The position numbers were made by a program, and so were the translations under genes. The notes beneath the pieces were generated by a model that saw only the letters and a list, made by a program, of their open reading frames with translations, did no database searches and was not told where the DNA came from. This document shows positions 6,715-15,112 of a stretch of 32,457 nucleotides of DNA, piece by piece; the first letter of the stretch is position 1, and the number at the start of each line of letters is the position of its first letter. Source of the DNA: Hungateiclostridiaceae bacterium UBA1305 (lineage in GTDB: Bacteria; Bacillota; Clostridia; Acetivibrionales; DTU013); contig DBTX01000086.1 in NCBI GenBank assembly GCA_002307275.1, forward strand, positions 13,370-45,826, in the 5' to 3' direction.

Positions 6715-8970
6715 TTACTTTAGCTTAAACTCTACTGATCTAACCTGATTTGCTGTTAATACCATCTCCGTAATACACTTGTCCGGTAAATACAATCTAA
6801 ATTCAACATCACGTATAGCAGTCAGTTCCACTTTACCATTATTTTTTTTCATATCCCATTCAATAGCTACATCGACTCCTGTTCTGGTAGCCAATAAACC
6901 TATACTGCCCTTTGCCCATTGCTCCGGTAATGCAGGTAAAATATCAATCCTGTCAAGGTTTGAAAACAGCAACATTTCCTGTACCGCTGCTGTCCAACCC
7001 ATATTGGCATCTATCTGAAAAGGCGCTCTGGCCATTTTCAAGCAAATCCCCATACCACGCCAATCATTATGCACAGTAAACAGGTTCTCCATTAAGGTAC
7101 TTCGCGAAACCAACGACAGGCATTTCAATGCATTTTCACCATCACCCACTCTTGCCAGCAAGCATGCATTTTGTGTTAAAGACCAGCTGGTTTGACTAGC
7201 CAAACCTATGGTCATCCTTCGCAAACCGCCTTCTCTATAGGACTTCAAGGTTTCTTCGCCACTTCTTGCCAGCTCTGATCCCGGAAATACAGGGTATAAA
7301 TGAGATTGATGACGATGTGCATCTCTGTCCGTAAAATCCTCATGCAGCCATTCTCTTGGCGCTCCGGATTCATTGGACTGATATTCGGGGGCCCCTTTTA
7401 GAAACCTTCTCCATACATCTATCTCTTTACTCGTCGCACCGGCTGCTCCACCTAATTCTATCAGGTGTGTAAAAACCTCTCTTATTATTGCTATATCCAT
7501 AGTGGCATCTATTGAAGTTTGTATCATGCCATCCACTTCCTCCCCACCGCGGTAGGTCGAGGAACGGTTTTCCGGAGATATAGAAGGATATGCATGCCAT
7601 TTATCATCTTTCCAGACTAAGAAATCCTCGTAGAACGCTCCAACTTCACGTAAAAAAGGAAACGCCCGGTTTACCAGGAAGTCATTATCCCTGGTGAACG
7701 CCCAATATTCATAGTAGTGTTGTGCTAGCCATCCTGCTCCTGCAGTCCAGTTGATAATATGAGAGGATATGCAGTCGATCTTCAGTCCGCCGGGTGTGGA
7801 TACTGCAGGTAAATATATTCCCCTGCAACCATAAAGCTTCCTGGCATTTTCCCTCATATCATCAATATTTTTCTCATAATAATCAAATACCGGCAGCATC
7901 AATTCTGTCATCCTGCCTGGTAACACTTGCCAATAAGTCATTTCAAGGTTAATGTTCGCCATGTTGAAGGCCCAGAACGCACGGTACTCGCCACTCCACA
8001 GCCCGGTTAACGCACAGGGCATGCCCCCGGCAGTCGTACTGCATACCAGAAGATAACGGCCGTATGCCCACATACGCTCTATCAAGCTATTGGGCAAATC
8101 CCCTTCATATGCTGCATCCAGCAAAGTCCTGTTTAGTTCTTCTTTTGAGTACTCATCATCCTGCAACATCAGTCGGCATGCACTGAAGAGACGACCATGC
8201 TCCGGTATGTGACATCTCAAAAGTTCATTATAATCAGCCGGTAATCTTGCAATATACTCCTTCAACTCCTGCCACTTAGTATCGCTGTCCCCTTCAGTGT
8301 ACAGTCTGCAAAGGATGAGTGTCCTCTCACCGCGTACTACTCTCGCAACAGCACCATGTTCGATATGATCTATTTCAGCCTTGAAATAGATCCACTCACC
8401 TTCTTTTTTTGTTATTATATTTTTAGGCATTTCAATTTTTGAAGCATCAACGGTATCCGGAATATGACAAGTTATGTCAACCTCTACGCCCGCGTTCGCT
8501 TCTACGACTAATATATCATCTGTTCTTGATACAAATGCTTTACGCGTAAAGCATTCATCTCCATCATAATAACTGACTATGGCCTCTGCGCTGTCCATCA
8601 GGAGCTCTCTTCTGTATTTGGAAAACCCTTCTCTGGCGGGCATTCTGATATGCAGATCAGCCGCCGGGAACGGATACCCTCCATCGGGCAAATAACCTTT
8701 TTTCTTTAATTCGTCAGCCAACATGCTGTCAGCTTCAGGCACCTTGCCTTCCAGTATCAGTTCCCGCATCTTTGGCAATACATAGGATACATCAGGCATT
8801 TCTGGCTGACGCACTTCCCTCCATAAGGTGGTATGTGCCAGCATTATCCTTTCATTGGCTGCTGCTCCGTAAACTAAACCTCCGTGCAATCCATTGCCTA
8901 TGGGAATTCCCTCACGCCAGGTATCATTCCACCAGGATGCGGGCCTGTTCATTGACATTTTATAACTCAT
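6715..8970 (-). CDS. Glycoside hydrolase family 95 (alpha-L-fucosidase/alpha-L-galactosidase)
   Basis: A 751-residue inverting glycosidase of family GH95, which releases terminal alpha-1,2-L-fucose or alpha-L-galactose. The N-terminal IPIGNGLHGGLVYG (22-35) matches the family opening. ANINLEMTYW carries the two water-activating asparagines (N339, N341), REW at 539-541 aligns with the general acid (E540) ahead of HRHQSHLYPVFPG, and PFQIDANMG holds D654. Thus all four expected active-site positions are present. There is no signal peptide, so it acts on imported oligosaccharides in the cytoplasm. The start at 8970 has GAGGG about 11 bases upstream; ATGs at 8958 and 8952 are alternatives. It is the first gene of the oxidoreductase/isomerase unit and is preceded by regulatory element A. 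Confidence 0.9.
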   Translation of the reverse strand: MSYKMSMNRPASWWNDTWREGIPIGNGLHGGLVYGAAANERIMLAHTTLWREVRQPEMPDVSYVLPKMRELILEGKVPEADSMLADELKKKGYLPDGGYPFPAADLHIRMPAREGFSKYRRELLMDSAEAIVSYYDGDECFTRKAFVSRTDDILVVEANAGVEVDITCHIPDTVDASKIEMPKNIITKKEGEWIYFKAEIDHIEHGAVARVVRGERTLILCRLYTEGDSDTKWQELKEYIARLPADYNELLRCHIPEHGRLFSACRLMLQDDEYSKEELNRTLLDAAYEGDLPNSLIERMWAYGRYLLVCSTTAGGMPCALTGLWSGEYRAFWAFNMANINLEMTYWQVLPGRMTELMLPVFDYYEKNIDDMRENARKLYGCRGIYLPAVSTPGGLKIDCISSHIINWTAGAGWLAQHYYEYWAFTRDNDFLVNRAFPFLREVGAFYEDFLVWKDDKWHAYPSISPENRSSTYRGGEEVDGMIQTSIDATMDIAIIREVFTHLIELGGAAGATSKEIDVWRRFLKGAPEYQSNESGAPREWLHEDFTDRDAHRHQSHLYPVFPGSELARSGEETLKSYREGGLRRMTIGLASQTSWSLTQNACLLARVGDGENALKCLSLVSRSTLMENLFTVHNDWRGMGICLKMARAPFQIDANMGWTAAVQEMLLFSNLDRIDILPALPEQWAKGSIGLLATRTGVDVAIEWDMKKNNGKVELTAIRDVEFRLYLPDKCITEMVLTANQVRSVEFKLK

Positions 8971-9094
8971 TCCTACCCCATCCCTCTTCCTATATCTCTT
9001 TATAACGCCTCAATTCAACATATTATCTGTATTAATCCATTGAGCTAAAGTTATATGTAATTTTTAATAAATATTGTCCAACTTCTTTAATATC

Positions 9095-9229
9095 ATTATA
9101 TCAACGCAAAATAAGTTGTATATGAAGTATCTTACTGTATTATTGAAAAAACTTAATTCAACATTTGCCATCATGTTGATACAACTGAATCTTGTATTTT
9201 TCTCCTTAATTGTTGTACTTTATTACGCT
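9095..9229 (-). promoter_or_regulatory. Regulatory element A and promoter of the GH95 unit
   Basis: This aligns without gaps to 20424-20558 over 135 bp, about 70% identical by hand count. The minus strand has -10 TATAAT (9095-9100) and no good -35. The best-kept core (9117-9147; 2 mismatches in 31) contains TTCAATAATA and TTCATATACA, two half-sites starting 21 bp apart, the second overlapping the -35 position. That is the layout of an activator-dependent promoter bound by an AraC-type dimer. The likely activator is the response regulator at 22535-24127 (inference). The predicted leader is about 118 nt. Confidence 0.78.
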
Positions 9230-9245
9230 TTACCATTACTTAATT

Positions 9246-10190
9246 TCAAGGCTCCATATTTTCAGGATTATTACGGTGCGCAAGCACTCTTACCATATAA
9301 TCGTCCAGTAGCTCTATCTCAAACTCCTTGACCATTTCCTTAATAGTAAATTCCTCTGCTTCACTTGACAGCAGTACGCTTCCAAGGAAGCCTGGATCCG
9401 TTACCCTGATTTTCGGTCCATATTTCTGTTTCAACTTCTTTAGCTTATCCCAGTTGTAATCAAGATGTGCAACGCAGCAGTCAAGGTTAATGGCTGCAGT
9501 AATATAGTCGAAGTAATTTGTTCCGGCTGCTATCACTTGACCAACGGGAGAAATAATAGAATTCGGAGCTCCTGCAATACATCCAACAAAATGTGAACGA
9601 CAGGAATAGGCCCAGTAACTTTGCATTAGTCCGCCATGATACATGGAGGAAAATAAAATAATATCAGGCTTTACTTCAACATATTTTAATCTTAATTCGT
9701 CAAAATTCAAATCAAAGCATATGGCACAAGCTACGTTACCAAAATCACATTTAATAACAGGAGCTTCCTTCCCACATAAAATACCACACTGTGTGGTTTC
9801 TTCAATAATCAGATGGTTCTTATTATAGGTCCCTGCCACCTTTCCTTCACGGTCGATAATTCGCGTAGAATTTCTCCAAGTTCCATCCTCTACTTCTCTC
9901 GCAGCAGAATAGGCAATATAGCAGTGATTATTTCCAGCTACCTCTGCAAGGAAATCCAGCACCTGGTCTCCCCGGATCTTATAATACTCCAGTCTCCTTT
10001 GCAAAGAATAATTCGGAGGCCTGTCACAAGCCTCTGGTAAAACAATCAGATCAGGCTTATCAGGTAATACCTGATCAATTTCCTGCTTCCAATGCTCAAT
10101 CATTTTATCTACAGAATCCTGAAAGTCTGCTTCAATACTTAGTTGATACGGACGCGCACCAATGGAAGTTATTTTCACATAATTCGACAT
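9246..10190 (-). CDS. Nitrilase-superfamily carbon-nitrogen hydrolase
   Basis: A 314-residue cytoplasmic hydrolase that cleaves amides or nitriles. The Glu-Lys-Cys triad is visible: E53 (VLPEACD), K124 (TYNKNHL) and C158 (ACAICFDLNFDEL). Length is normal for the superfamily. ATG at 10190 follows AGAAGGTG about nine bases upstream; an in-frame GTG at 10202 overlaps that site and is less likely. It lies at the end of the glycosidase operon, after an esterase remnant. In this setting it may remove an amide or N-acyl group from an amino-sugar or aglycone, but nothing in the sequence fixes the substrate. Confidence 0.85.
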   Translation of the reverse strand: MSNYVKITSIGARPYQLSIEADFQDSVDKMIEHWKQEIDQVLPDKPDLIVLPEACDRPPNYSLQRRLEYYKIRGDQVLDFLAEVAGNNHCYIAYSAAREVEDGTWRNSTRIIDREGKVAGTYNKNHLIIEETTQCGILCGKEAPVIKCDFGNVACAICFDLNFDELRLKYVEVKPDIILFSSMYHGGLMQSYWAYSCRSHFVGCIAGAPNSIISPVGQVIAAGTNYFDYITAAINLDCCVAHLDYNWDKLKKLKQKYGPKIRVTDPGFLGSVLLSSEAEEFTIKEMVKEFEIELLDDYMVRVLAHRNNPENMEP

Positions 10191-10315
10191 AGCCTTATTC
10201 ACCTTCTATCCATAAGTCTTCCTTTAAGCTACAGCTGCTATTTCTCGCGTCGAAAATTTTGCTCTTGGGAAATATGATACTCTTGGTGCTGTACATCCAT
10301 ATGGGACAAGTTCCA

Positions 10316-10405
10316 TTAAGAAGCAGGTAAGCCACTGCTTCCCGGAAACCCGTGGTAGTGTATAAGGCAGGGATATTTGCCTTTTTCATTAAATGCCGGA
10401 ACATT
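10316..10405 (-). pseudogene. Acetyl-xylan-esterase-like (alpha/beta hydrolase) gene remnant
   Basis: Starting exactly where the GNAT gene stops, one minus frame reads NVPAFNEKGKYPC then LIHYHGFPGSSG before a stop at 10316. The KYPCLIHYHGFPGSSG segment is the oxyanion-hole region of AXE1/cephalosporin-C-deacetylase esterases. No start, nucleophile Ser, Asp or His of the triad is present, and the following ~110 bp to the nitrilase gene has no clear continuation in any frame. It is therefore a decayed internal fragment, not a working enzyme. It suggests the ancestral operon also deacetylated its substrate. Confidence 0.7.
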
Positions 10406-10406
10406 G

Positions 10407-10886
10407 TTATAGTAACTTTTTATAATAGGTAACCTCTTCATGCTTAATATTGAAACCAGCCCTTTCGTACGCTTTACGGGCAGGCTCATGAGCATAGTCA
10501 AGCCCTGTAGAGACTTTTGCGAAAGTCATTCCCTTTACTATAAATTGTTCAAATACAGCTTTATACATTTGTTGGCCTAAACCCTTAATGCTACATTCCG
10601 GATCAATAGCATTATTACCTATTTCACCGATTTTTTTATCCATATCGATCTTAAATGTAATAAAGCCATAAACCTTCCCATCTTCTTCACATACAAGAAC
10701 ACAATCAGGAAAGGATAAGCAGTAGTTTTCAAGCTGTAATCCCTTATCAATATTTTCATCAGGAACCCTTATCTTAAACAGTTCATCGCCATAACATTGC
10801 CTGAACATTTTATAAATATTTTCCCAGGCTTTATTTCCTATTTCCATAATTCTTGGAAGATCTTCATTTCTATATAATCGGATCAC
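10407..10886 (-). CDS. GNAT-family N-acetyltransferase
   Basis: A ~159-residue acetyltransferase of the GNAT fold that moves acetyl from acetyl-CoA to an amine. The acetyl-CoA-binding motif A is IDPECSIKGLGQQMYKAVF (Q/R-x-x-G-x-G/A type), preceded by the strand VYGFITFKI. The C-terminal KAYERAGF is typical. The start is uncertain: GTG at 10886 gives the common N-terminus MIRLYRNEDLPRI with TAGGG nine bases upstream, while TTG at 10925 extends it by 13 residues behind a weak GGA. The acceptor substrate is unknown. It sits 48-87 bp after the GH94 gene, depending on the start, and could act on an amino-sugar or be unrelated cargo. Confidence 0.82.
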   Translation of the reverse strand: MIRLYRNEDLPRIMEIGNKAWENIYKMFRQCYGDELFKIRVPDENIDKGLQLENYCLSFPDCVLVCEEDGKVYGFITFKIDMDKKIGEIGNNAIDPECSIKGLGQQMYKAVFEQFIVKGMTFAKVSTGLDYAHEPARKAYERAGFNIKHEEVTYYKKLL

Positions 10887-10973
10887 TATTTCATTCCCTA
10901 CTTTCACATTAATTTTGGAAACCAAACTATTCCATACATAAAAAGCAATATTCTAAAGATGAGGTGACAAAAA

Positions 10974-13331
10974 TTATATTTCAATTGAAACTTTACATTT
11001 CTGAGATGCACTAACAGGTAAAATGTTTCCTTTTACTTCGACACCATCTGCAACTATTCTCTTTTGACCCGTACGTTTTACTTCAATCTCGTACAGACAT
11101 CCTCTAAAAAGTCTGCTATAGGTGAATCCATTCCATCCGGCAGGAATTGCAGGTTTAATAGATAATCCATCAAGTTCCGGCTTTATTCCAAGAATATAAT
11201 GATTTACTGCAACAAACATCCAGGATGCAGTGCCAGTAAGCCATGAATTTGCGCCCATTCCCTTATTCAAAGAATCCTCGCTGCAGATAGTCTGGCAGTA
11301 TATATATGGTTCAGTCGCCAGTACTTCTGCTTTATCATTCTTGTATAAAGGTGTGATTTTACTATAATATTCGAAAGCATTGTCACCTCTGCCAAGCAAT
11401 GCTTCTGCTGCTATAGCCCATGAATTCGAATGAGCGAAAATACCATTCTCTTTTCTTCCTTTTACATACCTTGACATTAAACCATAGGCTTGATCATATT
11501 TTGAGAAAGTTGGCCATACCTTCTTGACCCCTTCTTCACTTGCCAGTAATTCTTTGACGCTATCCATGCACACCTTTGCGCGTTCCGGTGTGGCGACCCC
11601 TGATATTACTGCCCAAACCTGGGAATTTAGAAATATTTTCGCTTCGTCATTCTTATTTGAACCTATAATTTTACTTCCAAAACCTCTTATATACCATTTT
11701 CCATCCCAGCATTTTTCGTTTATCAAATCTGCCATTGCAGTGGCTTTCGCTATAAATACATCCGTATCTTCCATTCTGCCGGTTTTTTCAGCCATCTTTG
11801 CCATAAGCTTTAATGCATAAACATAAAATTGGGCAGTAAGCACGGATTCAGGTTTCTCGCACTCCATCCATAAATGTAGTGTATCGTTCCAGTCTGCAGT
11901 AAGTATTAAAGGCAGCCCATTAGGTCCCTTTTGTCTTTCTGTATAATCCAGAGCTGCTTTCAGATGCTGATAAACAGTATCAACCTTCTGTGAATCCGCA
12001 TATTTTACATGTTCATCTAAAAAGTTCAACTGGCCTGTCTCTGCGATGTATGTGTGTACCATTTGAACTAACCATAAATGGTCATCTGAAAAGCCTTTCA
12101 GATCACCTTTATGACCTAATGGGAAAAACTGATGGTAACAGTCTCCAGTCTCGAATTGTGTGGTCGATAATATTTCAACAATTCTTGCTTTTACTCTGTC
12201 TGTCAACTGTACACATACTGCAAAGGTATCCTGGCTGGAATCCCTGGTCCCCATGCCTCTGCCCTCTCCATTTTCATAGAAGGATATATATCTTGACCAA
12301 TCAAACGTAGTTTTACACTGATATTGATTCCAATAATTTACCATTATATTCAGATTCTTATCCGGAGTGTTTACATTGTACGCCGACGTATATTTACTCC
12401 AAATATCCTTGACTTTCTCAAGTTCTTCTTTAACTGCTGAAGTTTTCGAAAATTTTTCCCCATATTGCTTTGCCTCATCAATATTAAACGCAAAGCCCAG
12501 TAAAACTACAAGATCTTTTGACTCACCCGGCTGCAAGGTTACTTCGCTACGTATTGCGGCACAACCGTTTCCTCCCTGTAATACAGAGTCTGAGAGCACA
12601 CTATTTTCCAAACCGACGGGATTGGTTTCAGACCTGTACATACCTATAAACTTGTCTCTCACGCAATCAAAATCCTTAATATCCGCTCCTTTGATTGTCA
12701 TAAAAGCCATTCCCGGCCTATCAGCAACATAATTCGTATTCGCTTTCATATCAAATGCGGGATGAGGTTCAATAAAATCATAGGTAACAAAGCCTTCTTT
12801 AAAGTCTCCCCTTGTAAGGTGAAGTGACCATTGTATGTTTCTTGACTCTGGCTCACACCACATAGTGAACTCTGAATACGGGATTATAGATAATGTTTTA
12901 CTTTTGTTCGACTTGTTTTCCAGCTTTAAATGCCATACCTCAACACTGCCTTTCACAGGCACAAAGTAGGTAACTTTACTTTGTATTTCTTTATACTCTG
13001 ATTCTATTTTCGTATAACCGAGCCCGTGAGTACATTTGAAGCCTTCAAGTTTTTTTTGAACCGGCTGCCAGGTAGGTGACCAATAGTCTCCATCTTCCAT
13101 ATCTTTAATATATATATATCTTCCAGGCCTGTCTACCGGAATGTTATTGTATCTGTACTTGGTTATTCTCCTATCTCTCGGGTCTTTATAAAAGGAAAAT
13201 CCCCCTGCCGTCTGACTGATAATCCCGCAATACCCGTCCATATTTGAAATATAGTTAATCCATGGTGTTGGAGTATCCGGCCTTGTAATAACGTATTCCT
13301 TTTTTGTTTCTGAAAAATATCCATATTTCAT
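10974..13331 (-). CDS. GH94 inverting glycoside phosphorylase (specificity unresolved)
   Basis: A 785-residue cytoplasmic phosphorylase of the cellobiose/chitobiose phosphorylase family. It uses phosphate to cleave a beta-glucosyl-type disaccharide, giving a sugar 1-phosphate and saving ATP. Visible features are an N-terminal beta-sandwich, the barrel motif GTRDSSQD (361-368) and the catalytic loop ADWND with general acid D483. After ADWND the sequence goes straight to TLHLWMECEKPESV. As I recall it, cellobiose phosphorylase has a different segment here, so the acceptor site probably differs. Candidates are cellobiose, cellobionate or other beta-glucosides. The ATG overlaps the stop of the GH2 gene by four bases, behind AAAGGAGG, implying coupled translation. 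Confidence 0.88.
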   Translation of the reverse strand: MKYGYFSETKKEYVITRPDTPTPWINYISNMDGYCGIISQTAGGFSFYKDPRDRRITKYRYNNIPVDRPGRYIYIKDMEDGDYWSPTWQPVQKKLEGFKCTHGLGYTKIESEYKEIQSKVTYFVPVKGSVEVWHLKLENKSNKSKTLSIIPYSEFTMWCEPESRNIQWSLHLTRGDFKEGFVTYDFIEPHPAFDMKANTNYVADRPGMAFMTIKGADIKDFDCVRDKFIGMYRSETNPVGLENSVLSDSVLQGGNGCAAIRSEVTLQPGESKDLVVLLGFAFNIDEAKQYGEKFSKTSAVKEELEKVKDIWSKYTSAYNVNTPDKNLNIMVNYWNQYQCKTTFDWSRYISFYENGEGRGMGTRDSSQDTFAVCVQLTDRVKARIVEILSTTQFETGDCYHQFFPLGHKGDLKGFSDDHLWLVQMVHTYIAETGQLNFLDEHVKYADSQKVDTVYQHLKAALDYTERQKGPNGLPLILTADWNDTLHLWMECEKPESVLTAQFYVYALKLMAKMAEKTGRMEDTDVFIAKATAMADLINEKCWDGKWYIRGFGSKIIGSNKNDEAKIFLNSQVWAVISGVATPERAKVCMDSVKELLASEEGVKKVWPTFSKYDQAYGLMSRYVKGRKENGIFAHSNSWAIAAEALLGRGDNAFEYYSKITPLYKNDKAEVLATEPYIYCQTICSEDSLNKGMGANSWLTGTASWMFVAVNHYILGIKPELDGLSIKPAIPAGWNGFTYSRLFRGCLYEIEVKRTGQKRIVADGVEVKGNILPVSASQKCKVSIEI

Positions 13332-15049
13332 ATATTTATTCCTCCTTTTTCCAAATTAGCAGTTCCAGTACCTTTGAAGTGCTTTTTAACTTCTTTTGCT
13401 GCTAGTTTAGGCCGTCTGAATCTATCTACAATTCCTTTATTATTTCTGGAACATGCCCTGTTAAGCGCCCAACCATTTTCCTGACTTATTCTGCAGTCAC
13501 AGAACTGCCAAATAATCACTCCACTAACATCCGGTTTTCCCATAAAAACATCCAGAACTGCACCTATGATATCCGCTTGCTTTTCCTCAGAGCCTTTAGA
13601 AAGGCCCTCATCTCTATAGCCGTAAATCCCATCTCCCCCAAATTCACTGATTATTAATGGTTTATTTTTTCCGCCGTGTGCATTTTTATAATTCACCAGT
13701 TTGTGATAATCATCGATGGGAGAAGTATCCCAGTACCATCCCGGATATGTATTATAGGAAACAATATCAACCAAATCAAGACACAAATCTGTCACCCACT
13801 TGTTTGATGCAAAGGTTAAAGGCCTACTTTTGTCAAGGCCTCTTATTTGTTCAAACTGCTGTTTATAAAGAAGTCTCCCTTCTTCAGTTTCACTGGCACA
13901 TTCATTTAGAATACCCCAAGTAATAATAGAAGGATGATTATAATGATACTGAACCATTTCTCTATTACAGTCTTCACATTGCTTTACAAAGTTTGGGTTT
14001 TGCATCTTTTTCAAATCTAGTCCACGAGCATGGTTTTCCTCCCAGACATATAATCCCCTCTCATCACAAAGGTCAAGAAACCGCTCATCATTGGGGTAAT
14101 GGCTTGTTCTGACCGTATTTGCTCCCATATCCTGCATTATATCCAGATCCTGCATCATTAACTGAAGCGGAAATGAAGCTCCAACCGAGGGGTGATCCTC
14201 GTGTCGGTTGAAGCCTTTTAAAAAGATTTCTTTACCGTTTACCCGAATTTTTTCATTTTCAATAGTTACAGTCCTGAAACCTACCCTGTCAATATAGTCA
14301 TCTGAAGGAATGAGGCTGTCCTTACCAAATAGCTGTATCTCCAAAAGATAAAGATTGGGACTGCTTTCAGACCAGGCCTTTACATCAGGAAAAGGAACAG
14401 TTTTTGATATTTCAAACTTTTGTGAAGCCGGAATTTCATAGACTCCCATATCAAAAGTATAATTGCCGATGTTACCTTTTAGTATGCAAATACAGTTTTT
14501 GGGGGAGATATTCTCAATAAATATTTTTATGTCTGCCGACCAATTATTTTCTTTAAAGAACGGAGTAAATTCCACTCGTTCTAAAAAAACTTCCTCTACC
14601 ATTTGCATAACTACCGGCCGGATCAAACCTCCGTAAGTATAATAATCATTTGGAATATGCAAAGCAGATGCCTCTGAAAAGGAATTGTCCACCAGTACAG
14701 TCAATTCATGTTTACCTTGCTCCACCTCAGGAACAATTGCACTGAACGGGGTATACGCGTTATAGTGATGTGCAATCTTATTATTGTCAAAATAGACATC
14801 TGCTGTATGACTTACCCCTTTAAACTCAAAACGAAGGGACGTTTTTTGTTTAATCGTGATATTTTTCCTGTAAACTCCCTTTCCCCTATATGTCAACAAT
14901 TCAGGGTGCATTTCCCAGCAGCCCGGAACCGGTAGCCGGTACTTGTATGTTTGTACGTTGATTTCATTGTCTTTTATAGGTGAGAAGTCCCAGATACCTT
15001 CCAATTCTATTTTTTCTCTAACTTTATGCGTCTCAAATAATCGAATCAT
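13328..15049 (-). CDS. GH2 beta-glucuronidase-like glycosidase
   Basis: A 573-residue enzyme of family GH2 that removes beta-linked terminal sugars by a retaining mechanism. It has the jelly-roll, Ig-like and TIM-barrel order of UidA and a similar length. Visible are GFNRHEDHPSVGA, acid/base E383 in WGILNECAS, and nucleophile E469 in IISEFGGDG. The C-terminal RNNKGIVDRFRRPK (N536-x-K538) matches the N-x-K carboxylate-binding motif that marks glucuronidases rather than galactosidases. ATG at 15049 gives MIRLFETHKVREKIELEGIW, matching the family N-terminus, behind AGGGAG; the frame is open to 15097 but lacks a good site there. No signal peptide. It probably removes glucuronic (or galacturonic) acid before GH94 acts. 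Confidence 0.88.
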   Translation of the reverse strand: MIRLFETHKVREKIELEGIWDFSPIKDNEINVQTYKYRLPVPGCWEMHPELLTYRGKGVYRKNITIKQKTSLRFEFKGVSHTADVYFDNNKIAHHYNAYTPFSAIVPEVEQGKHELTVLVDNSFSEASALHIPNDYYTYGGLIRPVVMQMVEEVFLERVEFTPFFKENNWSADIKIFIENISPKNCICILKGNIGNYTFDMGVYEIPASQKFEISKTVPFPDVKAWSESSPNLYLLEIQLFGKDSLIPSDDYIDRVGFRTVTIENEKIRVNGKEIFLKGFNRHEDHPSVGASFPLQLMMQDLDIMQDMGANTVRTSHYPNDERFLDLCDERGLYVWEENHARGLDLKKMQNPNFVKQCEDCNREMVQYHYNHPSIITWGILNECASETEEGRLLYKQQFEQIRGLDKSRPLTFASNKWVTDLCLDLVDIVSYNTYPGWYWDTSPIDDYHKLVNYKNAHGGKNKPLIISEFGGDGIYGYRDEGLSKGSEEKQADIIGAVLDVFMGKPDVSGVIIWQFCDCRISQENGWALNRACSRNNKGIVDRFRRPKLAAKEVKKHFKGTGTANLEKGGINI

Positions 15050-15112
15050 CTGTTGCTCCCTATCATGCAGCCTTTTTATGTGGAAATTTTCTCCCATGAT
15101 CTAAAGCACTCT

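Noticed and set aside
9074..9331. Plus-strand open frame of 85 codons
   Set aside because: It overlaps regulatory element A and the end of the nitrilase gene, has no ribosome site and a random-looking product.
10195..10404. 69-codon minus-strand open frame ending at the nitrilase ribosome site
   Set aside because: The esterase-like sequence lies in a different frame of the same DNA; this frame has no recognisable content or ribosome site.
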